Shown one piece after another: positions 1 through 7,016 of a stretch of DNA of 7,025 bases (its first letter is position 1; each line of letters starts with the position of its first letter). This stretch comes from Candidatus Poribacteria bacterium WGA-3G. GTDB taxonomy: Bacteria > Poribacteria > WGA-4E > WGA-3G. The notes below the pieces were generated by a model. The model worked only from the letters and a program-made list of their open reading frames with translations. It did not search any database and was not told where the DNA came from. The stretch is taken from positions 1-7,025 of the forward strand of contig ASZN01000058.1 in the NCBI GenBank assembly GCA_000406005.1, given 5' to 3'. The position numbers were made by a program, and so were the translations under genes.

Positions 1-85
1 CGGTTTTCCCTACTCTCCAAAAATCTCTCACGGTTCGCCAGAATTCTCGCAATTTTATCAAAGTGCCCTTCGTGAAATTAAAAGT

Positions 86-115
86 ATAATACCATAGTCT
101 TATATAGGTTGTCAA
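86..115 (-). promoter_or_regulatory. Strong sigma70-type promoter reading out of the window
   Basis: On the minus strand TTGACA (115-110), an 18-base spacer and TATTAT (91-86; 5 of 6 matches to TATAAT) form a near-consensus promoter. It would drive a gene whose start lies left of base 1. A GGAGAG ribosome-binding-like sequence near 17-12 suggests that start is close to the edge. Confidence 0.6.
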
Positions 116-137
116 CGAAAAAATATGCCGGAAGATC

Positions 138-153
138 GCGATCTGGAGATCGC
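138..153. repeat. Palindromic repeat unit in the left flank
   Basis: GCGATCT-GG-AGATCGC is a perfect 7-bp dyad with a 2-base centre, flanked by CCGG at 128-131 and CCGG at 162-165. The form resembles short extragenic palindromic elements. Whether it is repeated elsewhere in the genome cannot be seen here. Confidence 0.5.
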
Positions 154-259
154 TCCTACAGCCGGACGAACTGGGTTCCCTGGTTGGAAGATACGGACAT
201 TTATACTAATACCATTTCTAAATAAACGCCTGTCATTAACAAAAAACTGGCTCGTAGTC

Positions 260-307
260 GCGCAATTCTGCGGCGTACACGCCCAAATGCGATCTGCATT
301 ATTGCGC
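260..307. repeat. Nested inverted repeats folding as a three-way junction
   Basis: Outer arms GCGCAAT (260-266) and ATTGCGC (301-307) are perfect complements. They enclose two further perfect dyads: GGCGT/ACGCC (272-276 with 279-283) and AATGC/GCATT (286-290 with 296-300). All 17 paired positions fit a compact 48-nt cloverleaf-like fold in DNA or RNA. Identity unknown; it may be part of an interspersed palindromic repeat. Confidence 0.5.
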
Positions 308-395
308 CTCTTACATGCGGATACCTCATAGCGTCCCAAAACCTCTATAATGCAACTCTGTTTTTTAGATTTGGTATAAGATATGCCATGTTAGG

Positions 396-420
396 TTCAC
401 CGAGTAGGAATTGAACCTAC
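396..420 (-). pseudogene. tRNA-like 3' fragment (T arm and acceptor strand), possible attachment-site scar
   Basis: On the minus strand GTAGG-TTCAATT-CCTAC forms a perfect 5-bp T stem around a loop that fits the tRNA consensus TTCRANY, with the G53-C61 closing pair, followed by seven bases TCGGTGA and A-CC as discriminator and partial CCA. The partner TCACCGA for the acceptor stem, a D arm and a proper anticodon arm are absent upstream, where the 132-aa gene ends at 461. So this is at most the 3' end of a tRNA. Such 3' remnants are typical of tRNA-targeted integration, which is inferred here; no integrase gene lies in the window. Confidence 0.45.
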
Positions 421-460
421 ATTCTACTATTGTCTGTTGAAACGCACTCACAATCTTGGT

Positions 461-859
461 TTAGACAGTGGCCCGAATTTCCGATGGCAGTACACCTTTG
501 AAATCTCTGAAAATATCACGGAGTTTTATCGCTATATCGCTAATTGTGCCTTCAGCACCAAGACTAAGCATCGTCATCTTTTCAGTTGCTGTATGGGCGG
601 TTTTGTAGTAAATACAATATGTGAAACGATAAGAACGGAACCAACTGTCTACATCCTGCACTGGAATTTTCCCTTTGAATCCTAAAACCACCATCTTAAC
701 CATGTTTTTACCCAAAGGAGGTTTTAAGTGAGTTAATAGCAATTCCTCGTAAAGAACCCAATTAATTTCTACCAATGACCAATCTATAGAAAAATCTTTT
801 GCTTCTTCTTTTAGAATTTGTTCAAATTTTTTGTCAACAACAACATTTATAGTTTCCAT
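461..859 (-). CDS. Hypothetical protein, 132 aa, translationally coupled to the DUF2971 gene
   Basis: I do not recognise this family. It is a soluble-looking 132-residue protein without signal peptide, membrane span or cysteine metal motif. It opens METINVVVDKKFEQIL, a short strand followed by a charged helix, has a tryptophan-bearing middle (DWSLVEINW) and an aromatic patch FRSYRFTYCIYY, and ends in an amphipathic helix DIAIKLRDIFRDF. The ATG at 859 overlaps the DUF2971 stop in a TAATG arrangement sharing one base, and a GGAGG at 870-866 sits 6 nt before it inside the last DUF2971 codons. Both strongly support real translation and coupling of the two products. Very AT-rich locally (22% GC over 781-840). 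Last gene of the operon. A partner, immunity or accessory role for the DUF2971 protein is inference from position only. Confidence 0.75.
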   Translation of the reverse strand: METINVVVDKKFEQILKEEAKDFSIDWSLVEINWVLYEELLLTHLKPPLGKNMVKMVVLGFKGKIPVQDVDSWFRSYRFTYCIYYKTAHTATEKMTMLSLGAEGTISDIAIKLRDIFRDFKGVLPSEIRATV

Positions 860-1698
860 TATAAACCTCCATCATTGATAAGTTCGTCTGAAGTAGGGTC
901 ATCTAAAAGTGTTGATGGACTAACCTGAAAATTAAATCCGAATTTCTGAACTACTGATCTGAGAGTTTCCGTAATCCAATCCTTCGCGTAGGGTGAGACA
1001 ATGACTTCATCAATCAACGTCCTTACATCAATATTGAAAAGCATACCGATGTCACATATATCCGGTAATCCAGTCTTCAAAAAAGAATCTACATTTTCTA
1101 CAGTCTGATTATTAAGAGCATCCCTAACGAAAGGATCAATATCAACGATTAACCGAACTTCCTGCTCATGTTCGTATTCTTTTCTTTTTCGGAAATAAGG
1201 AAAATATGTCAATTTTTTAGCCAATGGGATATCGCTTTGTAGAAAGTTTTGCATATATTGGTCGTCATCTGTGTTACCGTAGATATACTCTATTTGACCG
1301 ATATAAATAGAATATTGGCTTAACAAACTATTTTTCATTTTTTCCATGGTTGTTTTGATAGCAACACCACTATTGCGCATGTGATATTTTTCCCACATTG
1401 CCATTGACTCTACTACATTCTGATGCCAGCAGTTACACATAACATATTTACGTGAAGCTTCATGCCATTTCATAATTGCTTCGACAAACTCTGCTGGGGT
1501 GACACGCTCGAGGGACTGTTTGTAAGCATCCATAATACTTTGGGGTATAAATCCTTCGTATGGATCCTCGAATTTATCAGCTCTTGTAAAATACAAAGCT
1601 TCTGTATCTAACAGATTAACGAATACCTCAAAGTTCGTGTATCGCCACAAAATATCTTTATCGTTTGGAGGGTTAATTCCATCTAATTCTTCATACAT
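859..1698 (-). CDS. DUF2971 domain protein
   Basis: A soluble protein of about 279 aa, recognised as DUF2971 from its landmarks counted from ATG 1698: an N-terminal LWRYTNFEVF segment, then LYFTRADKFEDPYEG (the family's 'F-x-DP-[FY]-E' signature), a central CNCWHQN...MAMWEKYHMRNSGVAI block, and a late YFRKRKEYEHEQEVRL motif. Biochemical function of the family is not established; it is often seen beside restriction and other defence genes, which is general knowledge rather than evidence here. An upstream GTG at 1707 is in frame, but it sits inside the AAGGTG ribosome binding site (1710-1705) that serves ATG 1698, so I prefer the ATG. The gene begins 13 nt after the restriction enzyme's TAG, so the two are very probably co-transcribed. 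It is clearly AT-richer than the enzyme gene (for example 28% GC over 1201-1260). No signal peptide or membrane segment is apparent. Confidence 0.85.
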   Translation of the reverse strand: MYEELDGINPPNDKDILWRYTNFEVFVNLLDTEALYFTRADKFEDPYEGFIPQSIMDAYKQSLERVTPAEFVEAIMKWHEASRKYVMCNCWHQNVVESMAMWEKYHMRNSGVAIKTTMEKMKNSLLSQYSIYIGQIEYIYGNTDDDQYMQNFLQSDIPLAKKLTYFPYFRKRKEYEHEQEVRLIVDIDPFVRDALNNQTVENVDSFLKTGLPDICDIGMLFNIDVRTLIDEVIVSPYAKDWITETLRSVVQKFGFNFQVSPSTLLDDPTSDELINDGGL

Positions 1699-1711
1699 TA
1701 AAAGCACCTTA

Positions 1712-4700
1712 CTAATCAGTTATCTCATCAGGTAGATTATCAATAATCCGCGCAGACTCCACACTGACATAAACAATACGCTTAATTGCGGTGACTAAAT
1801 CGCGTGGATCAGCAAACCAACCGTTCGGGTCGTTGACGATACCGCTATCCTTGTCTGTCTTTATATAATAGCGATCAATGAACCACTCCAGCGGTGATCT
1901 GCCGTTGACGACATACCCCCAAGCATCTTCTGGAATGCCTGTTATACGAACGTTATCATTGATGGCAAGGATTCTTTTTTCAGCATCTATAAACTTCATT
2001 GCTTTATCAGTCAACCGAAAAAGGTTTGGGTCTGCATCTTCAAGGTCGGTTGGCGGTGAGGAGATATTTGGAAACTCAACTGTGAGCGGGTATTGCTCAC
2101 ATGTCTCATAGTTGAGGTGGAGTTCTGCTAACTTTTTCCCAGCCTCTGCGAAAGCGCGGAAATCTGGAGCATAAGGGATATGCGGTATCATCTTGGATAA
2201 ATCGTTAGCGAACTGTTCTCGATAACTGGGAGCATGGAGAACACCATAAACATAATAAAAGATTTCATCTGTGGTAATTTTATCTGTTTTATAATGTTCT
2301 TGGAACGCCTTTAGTGCTGTATCTGATATATTGTCAATACGATCTAGCTCGTCAACATCAAGAAGTGTTTCTGATGCGTCTGAATCAGCCGTTGGTTTTG
2401 GATATTGCCACCGCGGGAAACACTGTGCTGCATTGTTTAAACCGAGGTCCGGCATTGCATCAGTCATCAGTGCGGAAAATGCCTTTTTAGATCCAATGCC
2501 AGGTACACATATCACAAGGTTATCAGTGGAACTCTCTGGGAAAATCAGATCTTGCTGGTATTTGCAATTTGCAAATGTGTAATCCGCATAACAGTTCGTT
2601 TTTACGAATGGACGGTAAGCAGTTTTCCGAATGTAATTCTCATCAAATTCGGTTGTTCTGCCCCGACTTAGGTTGTTTTCAAGCTCTCTATCCCACTGAA
2701 CATTTGTGGTATATTGACGCGCTACTTCATTTGCTGTAAGTTTGGAGTTTTCCTCAAGTTCAGAAAGTGCTCCGAGATAGGTATGCGTCATTCGTTCTGC
2801 GTTTTCAGAGCAAGTATCACGTGAAAAATTGTAGATATATGCGTCTCTACTTGTTGCTAAACCTCTCGAATACAAGCCAAATATGGCATCATCTGCTTTG
2901 CCAGCTTTCGTCTCTTTTGTGCCCATAGGGTAAAAATTCGCAAACGCCTCGTTTCGTTGTTCCACCCAGTCGTAATGTTTATCAGGTGTAATTGTCTGCC
3001 AATCAGTAAATCTAGAGATTGCCACCTTCTCGTGCAGTGTTTCTAATTTTTCCTCACGTGTAAGGTAGTCACCAATGTCTCGGTATTTGATTTTACAGCC
3101 TTCGTGTGTTGCTTCTGGATTTTTGACGAAGATTGAAATAGCAACCGGGGCGCGTGAACCTTGACCGAAAATTTTACCACCTTCACGGAGCGAACGTTCC
3201 CCTTGTGTGCGTTGATTTCCCCGCAGATGCAAGACGTAGACAGAACTAAATTCCTCTGCTAAACAAGCACGAATTCCCGAATCGGCGTTTCCATCAATCC
3301 ATGACCCGTTGGTAACGAATGCGATCATACCTTGTTTCTCAATTCTGTCAGAAGCCCATCGGATCGCCATCTTATACGTGTCGTAAAGACTGTTCCTCAA
3401 ATTTGCAGTAGAGTACTCAACATAGGTTTCTCTAACCCGTTCTTCAAGTTCAGTATATTCCACGTTCTGATTGTTGTCTGCTGAACTTCGCTGCCCTGCT
3501 GACCACGGTGGATTGCCTACAATCACCTGAATCGGAAATTTTTGCTGACGTTCAGCGCGTGCATTGTTATCTGGTAACCACTCTTTCGGGAAAAGGGTTG
3601 GATCGTCTTTTTTGTTCAGATTGAAGGTATCGGTCAGGACGATGCCCTTGAATGGTTCATAAGTGCTGTCTTCTCCGCGCCGTCCGCGGAACGTCTCCTC
3701 AATGTTGACCGTGGCGATGTAGTATGCCAATAGGACAATCTCGTTTGCGTGGAGTTCTTCTCTATATTTGCGTTCAATATCTGCATCTTGGATAATATCG
3801 GACTGCAGCAGGCGGGTGAGAAAAATGCCGGTACCAGTGAATGGATCAAGTACATGGACACCTTCATCGCTGAGGCTTCGCCCAAACTCATCTTGCAACA
3901 CCTCATTGGCACTGTGCAATATGAAGTCTACCACCTCAATAGGTGTATAGACAATGCCGAGTCGCTCAACTTCCTTTTTCAAGGCAGTAACAAAAAACTT
4001 TTCGTAGAGTTCCAATAGCACACGTTGTCTTGCTTCGCTGTTATCAAGTCCTCGGGCGCGATTCTGGACGCTTTCGTAAAATCCTTCTAAATCGCGCGTT
4101 TCGTTCTCAAGTCCGAACTCTCCAAAATCGTTTTGTAGTTTGTTGAGTGCATTCGCGACTGGGTTACCGGAAGCGAAGTCGTAGTTCTCAAAAAGTGCTT
4201 CAAAGACGGGACGGGTGATAATGTGCTGTGCCATCATATCAATAGCACTCTCACGCGTGATTGAGTCGTTAATTGTCTCTTTCAACTCCGTGTGGAAATC
4301 ATCAAACCACATCTGCAATGCCTCGTTATCAGGATTGTCCAACAGGTTTTCAATTCGTCCAACGAGTCGCTTGAAAATATCTGCGACATCCTTTGCCCAA
4401 CTCTCCCAGTATTTTCTATCACCGCATTTCTCCACAATTTTAGCGTAAATTGCATCGGCAGAAATATTGACCGGCATCCGCAGTTGTTCAGGGTCTAAAG
4501 TTCCCTCTCCATTCTCTGCACGGTCTCCGTCACCATCATCAAAGATAATAATTTCAGTTGGCTCGTTGTTAAGGTCAATTTTATTGATTTCAGCATTCAG
4601 TCTGTCATCGTGTGAGCGGAGCGCGCGGAGGACACCCCACACAGCGGCGAACCTTTTATTGTCATTGAGTGCTGTAACAGGGTCTACATCTGGCGGAATT

Positions 4701-6532
4701 GCGACAGGCAAGACAATATAACCATATTCTTTGCCGGGTGCTTTCCGCATCACACGTCCGACCGCCTGCACGATGTCAACGTGTGAATTTCTGGGGGTCA
4801 TGAAAAGCACAGCATCCAGCGCGGGAACATCAATACCTTCGGAGAGGCATCGTGCATTAGAGAGGATACGGCAAACGCCATCAGAATCACCCTTCAGCCA
4901 TTCAATCAGTCTTTTCCGTTCGAGCGCATTATTTTTTCCATCGACGTGTGCAGTTTCGCATTTAAAATTTTCGGGAAGTTGGCCTTCTGGTATATTTTCA
5001 ATAGCACTCTCTATAATGCCGTTCCAATGATTCACGAGGTTTTCTGACGACTTGATGGTGTTTGTGAATGCGATCGCGCGTGTGAGCGGTTTGATTGATG
5101 CATCGTCTGGTGATTTTCTTTCGGGGTTCTGTAATGCGCGCCAACACCCAACAATCTTTGTCGCATCATTGATGTTAACCTCGCTTCCACCATTACTGAG
5201 ATACTTGTGCAGCGTCTCATTCACACCTTGTTCGGACATAGCCAGTATTACCACTTTGTAATCTGAAAGGAGGTCTTTTTCAACTGCAGTAGAGAAGCGG
5301 AGGCGATGAAATTCGGGACCATACGTCTCTGGATCGTCCATAGAAAACACATCTATATTATGCTTTGCGGCTTTTGCCCTTGCGCTTTCAGTATAAAGAC
5401 GGGATGTTGCGGTCATATAAAGGCGTTTTTTAGCACGGATACGATCATTATCGTGTACAAGCACAAAAGGCGATGTGTCATCATCAGATCTATCAATGCC
5501 GGTGGTTCTGTGTCCTTCATCGCAAAAGATAATATCAAAAGCGGGGGCACCAGCGTTCTGTGCTTCTTCTATTTTAGGGAGTGAATGATAGGTGCAGAAA
5601 ACAACTCTCATGCTGTTTTCATCGTTTTTCTGTAATGCTTCGGAGATAACGGTTTCATCGGTGGTAACAGGGAATTCCAATTCCATAAGGGTAGCGTCTT
5701 CATTCGCTTTTCCTGCTTTTGTATCGGAGCATATTCCGATATAGCGATGTGGAATGTCTTGTTGTTCCGCCCATTCACGCATCGCCTGTGCAAAGAGTCC
5801 GATCGAAGGAACGAGATATAACACCCTACCACCGACACCAGCGATCCCCTCAGCAATTCGGAGTGCAGTGAAGGTTTTCCCTGTACCGCATGCCATGATG
5901 AGTTTACCGCGGTCAAATTCTTTGAATCCGTTGACAACGTCGTCAAACGCTTCTTTTTGATGCTCTCGTAGACTGAACGCCTCTAATTGATAATCAATTT
6001 GCTCTGGTGCTTGGCGGCTTAGGTTGGGCCATTGCACGGGTCGGCTTGCGAGGTCTGCTGCACTAATCCGTTGACACGGCGGTTGCAATCCATCAATAGC
6101 TTTGAGTAGGTTAGCACTCCAGCTTTTCCCTGTATCCACAAACATTCGTGCGGTGTAAGGTTCGCGATTAGATTCGGAGATAAATGAATCAAGATCAGCT
6201 TTTGAAATCCGTTTATCTTCTGCATAACACTTACACTGGATAGCACAATATCCGCCATTGCGTTCTTGCGCGACGATATCTATGCCCATATCTTTACCGT
6301 CGAATTCCGGGCGTAGTTGTCCCCATTCAGACCAGAGATAGACTTCCGAAAATCGATTTTTATAAAACGGGTCTTCAAGGAGATATGCTCTTATCAGTCG
6401 TTCAAAATATCTGCCTTTTCCATACTCTGTATCAGCGTTCTCTCGGATGTAATTGAGTGCACCGTAAAATCCGTTATCTGTTTGTTCGCTGTCGTTACTT
6501 ATAGACAGGTAGGTTTGTGTCGCTTCTAACAT
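1712..6532 (-). CDS. Type ISP restriction-modification enzyme (LlaGI/LlaBIII-like): nuclease, translocase and adenine methyltransferase in one chain
   Basis: A 1606-aa single-chain restriction-modification protein that should methylate adenine at its own site and translocate along and cut unmodified foreign DNA. Domains in order: an Mrr-like PD-(D/E)XK nuclease at about 35-150 (E44, D85, then Q99-C-K101, the QxK form usual in Mrr proteins); a superfamily 2 helicase/translocase at about 180-620 (Q192; Walker A ACGTGKT with K219; DEGH box D338-H341; TAT at 374-376; motif V SEGIDVP; motif VI QAVGRVMRKA with R593 and R596); a helical coupler at about 690-850; an N6-adenine methyltransferase (Y862-T-P864; SAM-binding DPFTGTG at 896-902; catalytic NPPW at 1007-1010); and a C-terminal target-recognition region at about 1200-1600. 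Length matches the roughly 1.6-kilo-residue LlaGI family. An in-frame TAG nine bases before the ATG at 6532 fixes the start, and AGGAAA (6543-6538) lies 5 nt upstream. All catalytic motifs look intact. The recognition sequence cannot be read from sequence. First gene of the operon. Confidence 0.93.
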   Translation of the reverse strand: MLEATQTYLSISNDSEQTDNGFYGALNYIRENADTEYGKGRYFERLIRAYLLEDPFYKNRFSEVYLWSEWGQLRPEFDGKDMGIDIVAQERNGGYCAIQCKCYAEDKRISKADLDSFISESNREPYTARMFVDTGKSWSANLLKAIDGLQPPCQRISAADLASRPVQWPNLSRQAPEQIDYQLEAFSLREHQKEAFDDVVNGFKEFDRGKLIMACGTGKTFTALRIAEGIAGVGGRVLYLVPSIGLFAQAMREWAEQQDIPHRYIGICSDTKAGKANEDATLMELEFPVTTDETVISEALQKNDENSMRVVFCTYHSLPKIEEAQNAGAPAFDIIFCDEGHRTTGIDRSDDDTSPFVLVHDNDRIRAKKRLYMTATSRLYTESARAKAAKHNIDVFSMDDPETYGPEFHRLRFSTAVEKDLLSDYKVVILAMSEQGVNETLHKYLSNGGSEVNINDATKIVGCWRALQNPERKSPDDASIKPLTRAIAFTNTIKSSENLVNHWNGIIESAIENIPEGQLPENFKCETAHVDGKNNALERKRLIEWLKGDSDGVCRILSNARCLSEGIDVPALDAVLFMTPRNSHVDIVQAVGRVMRKAPGKEYGYIVLPVAIPPDVDPVTALNDNKRFAAVWGVLRALRSHDDRLNAEINKIDLNNEPTEIIIFDDGDGDRAENGEGTLDPEQLRMPVNISADAIYAKIVEKCGDRKYWESWAKDVADIFKRLVGRIENLLDNPDNEALQMWFDDFHTELKETINDSITRESAIDMMAQHIITRPVFEALFENYDFASGNPVANALNKLQNDFGEFGLENETRDLEGFYESVQNRARGLDNSEARQRVLLELYEKFFVTALKKEVERLGIVYTPIEVVDFILHSANEVLQDEFGRSLSDEGVHVLDPFTGTGIFLTRLLQSDIIQDADIERKYREELHANEIVLLAYYIATVNIEETFRGRRGEDSTYEPFKGIVLTDTFNLNKKDDPTLFPKEWLPDNNARAERQQKFPIQVIVGNPPWSAGQRSSADNNQNVEYTELEERVRETYVEYSTANLRNSLYDTYKMAIRWASDRIEKQGMIAFVTNGSWIDGNADSGIRACLAEEFSSVYVLHLRGNQRTQGERSLREGGKIFGQGSRAPVAISIFVKNPEATHEGCKIKYRDIGDYLTREEKLETLHEKVAISRFTDWQTITPDKHYDWVEQRNEAFANFYPMGTKETKAGKADDAIFGLYSRGLATSRDAYIYNFSRDTCSENAERMTHTYLGALSELEENSKLTANEVARQYTTNVQWDRELENNLSRGRTTEFDENYIRKTAYRPFVKTNCYADYTFANCKYQQDLIFPESSTDNLVICVPGIGSKKAFSALMTDAMPDLGLNNAAQCFPRWQYPKPTADSDASETLLDVDELDRIDNISDTALKAFQEHYKTDKITTDEIFYYVYGVLHAPSYREQFANDLSKMIPHIPYAPDFRAFAEAGKKLAELHLNYETCEQYPLTVEFPNISSPPTDLEDADPNLFRLTDKAMKFIDAEKRILAINDNVRITGIPEDAWGYVVNGRSPLEWFIDRYYIKTDKDSGIVNDPNGWFADPRDLVTAIKRIVYVSVESARIIDNLPDEITD

Positions 6533-6571
6533 ATCGGTTTCCTATTTCAAAAGATTGTGTTCCCCATTTTT

Positions 6572-6637
6572 CTATATTGAATTGACAGGGGTGCTGAGTA
6601 GATATTGACAATAATGTAGACGTATCGGTCTAACCAT
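6572..6637 (-). CDS. Candidate 21-aa leader peptide (uORF) ahead of the restriction enzyme
   Basis: Within the leader, GAGGAGG (6653-6647) stands 9 nt before an ATG that opens 21 codons beginning MVRPIRLHYCQY and ending PVNSI, closed by TAG. This ribosome binding site is stronger than the one used by the enzyme itself. The stop lies 39 nt before the enzyme ATG. A leader peptide could couple or delay expression of a toxic nuclease; that role is inference. It contains no run of one amino acid typical of classic attenuators. A second micro-ORF of 6 codons (6567-6547) has no ribosome binding site. Alternatively the segment may be a piece of an interspersed repeat. Confidence 0.35.
   Translation of the reverse strand: MVRPIRLHYCQYLLSTPVNSI
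6603..6613. promoter_or_regulatory. 11-bp palindrome in the operon leader
   Basis: TATTGACAATA is a perfect 5-bp dyad around one central base, inside the candidate leader ORF and about 45 nt downstream of the predicted transcription start. A related ATATTGA recurs at 6574-6580. It could be a regulator site or chance. Confidence 0.25.
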
Positions 6638-6662
6638 TTTTAGGAACCTCCTCACAGAACAT

Positions 6663-6690
6663 ATTACACCTTACTATGAGGTTATGTCAA
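6663..6690 (-). promoter_or_regulatory. Sigma70-type promoter of the restriction operon
   Basis: On the minus strand a perfect -35 TTGACA (6690-6685) is followed after 16 bases by TGTAAT (6668-6663), 5 of 6 matches to TATAAT. Reading TAATAT instead gives an 18-base spacer. Transcription would begin near 6656, leaving a leader of about 120 nt before the enzyme ATG. The spacer holds an imperfect dyad ACCTnAnnnTnAGGT that could be an operator. Confidence 0.6.
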
Positions 6691-6730
6691 ACATTATTGC
6701 GTAAGCCCTACTAATGTACACTACAGGAAA

Positions 6731-6770
6731 CAAAAAGAGAGCCCCTGGGTGTGGAAGTTGGTGACTCTCT
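6731..6770 (-). terminator. Rho-independent terminator of the small gene
   Basis: On the minus strand, AGAGAG (6770-6765) pairs with CTCTCT (6741-6736), extended by a G-U and a C-G pair, around a loop of about 19 nt. A run of five T follows (6736-6732). It lies just past the TAG at 6783, so it should separate that gene from the restriction operon. The long loop lowers certainty. Confidence 0.6.
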
Positions 6771-6782
6771 AAAGTTAGTCTA

Positions 6783-7016
6783 CTATTGGGAACCGTTTTG
6801 TGTTGTGCCGGGGGGCGGTTCAGAGAATTCTTCACCGCGTGCAGCTGCTTCCCTTCTGCGTCGATCCCAGTCCGCGATTTCTCTATAAACCTTCGCTTGA
6901 CCTTCGGCGATGCCTTCGGCGATGCCTTCCGCTTTGGCTGCCTGAATTCGCTTTTCGCGTCTGTCTAAATACCAATCTGATAATAACATAGTTAGATCAA
7001 TGCCTCCTACTATCAT
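6783..7016 (-). CDS. Small Ala/Gly/Glu-rich helical protein with KAEGIAEG repeats, probably cut by the window edge
   Basis: At least 77 residues. The N-terminal part is hydrophobic (MIVGGIDLTMLLSDWYL), followed by a basic DRREKRIQAAK helix, a short AEGI/AEGQ repeat at about 29-41, a charged WDRRRREAAARGEEF helix and a proline tail EPPPG near residues 66-70. This looks like a short membrane-proximal or coiled-coil protein; no function is known to me, though I recall similar tails in proteins of uncultivated Poribacteria-type genomes. The start is uncertain: the frame stays open to the window end through GTA GTC GGG, so the true start may lie outside, while an internal ATG at 6989 has an AGGAGG (7007-7002) 12 nt upstream. 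It ends with TAG just before a terminator, so it is a transcription unit separate from the restriction operon. Confidence 0.6.
   Translation of the reverse strand: MIVGGIDLTMLLSDWYLDRREKRIQAAKAEGIAEGIAEGQAKVYREIADWDRRRREAAARGEEFSEPPPGTTQNGSQ
6901..6924 (-). repeat. 12-bp tandem repeat inside the small gene
   Basis: Two exact, adjacent copies of CCTTCGGCGATG (plus strand), followed by a degenerate third copy, encode the AEGI AEGI AEGQ stretch. Because 12 is a multiple of three, copy-number slippage would lengthen or shorten the protein without breaking the frame. Confidence 0.85.

Larger units (their letters stand above)
1..460. other. Intergenic left flank without a convincing gene
   Basis: This stretch lies past the last operon gene. 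It holds an outward promoter, two palindromic structures and the tRNA-like fragment. A 9-bp direct repeat TAATACCAT occurs at 87-95 and 207-215. The open frames here (112-339 minus, 125-331 plus) lie over the palindromes, lack ribosome binding sites and read as composition-driven sequence, so I do not call them genes. No clear terminator follows the operon. Confidence 0.6.

Noticed and set aside
125..331. 68-aa plus-strand open frame in the left flank
   Set aside because: It overlaps the same palindromes on the opposite strand, with no ribosome binding site or plausible domain.
112..339. 75-aa minus-strand open frame in the left flank
   Set aside because: It has no ribosome binding site, covers both palindromic structures, and its Arg/Ser/Cys-rich translation looks like out-of-frame repeat sequence.
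396..475. Complete tRNA gene
   Set aside because: No complementary acceptor 5' strand, D arm or paired anticodon stem can be found upstream; only the 3' portion is tRNA-like.
437..685. 82-aa plus-strand frame antisense to the 132-aa gene
   Set aside because: The minus-strand gene has a coupled start and good ribosome binding site; the plus frame has neither and is an antisense shadow.
1699..1707. GTG start for the DUF2971 gene, adding three residues
   Set aside because: The GTG is part of the AAGGTG ribosome binding site correctly spaced for the ATG at 1698.
6582..6610. Plus-strand promoters from the two TTGACA hexamers
   Set aside because: Neither has an acceptable -10 hexamer at 16-18 bases, and no plus-strand gene follows.
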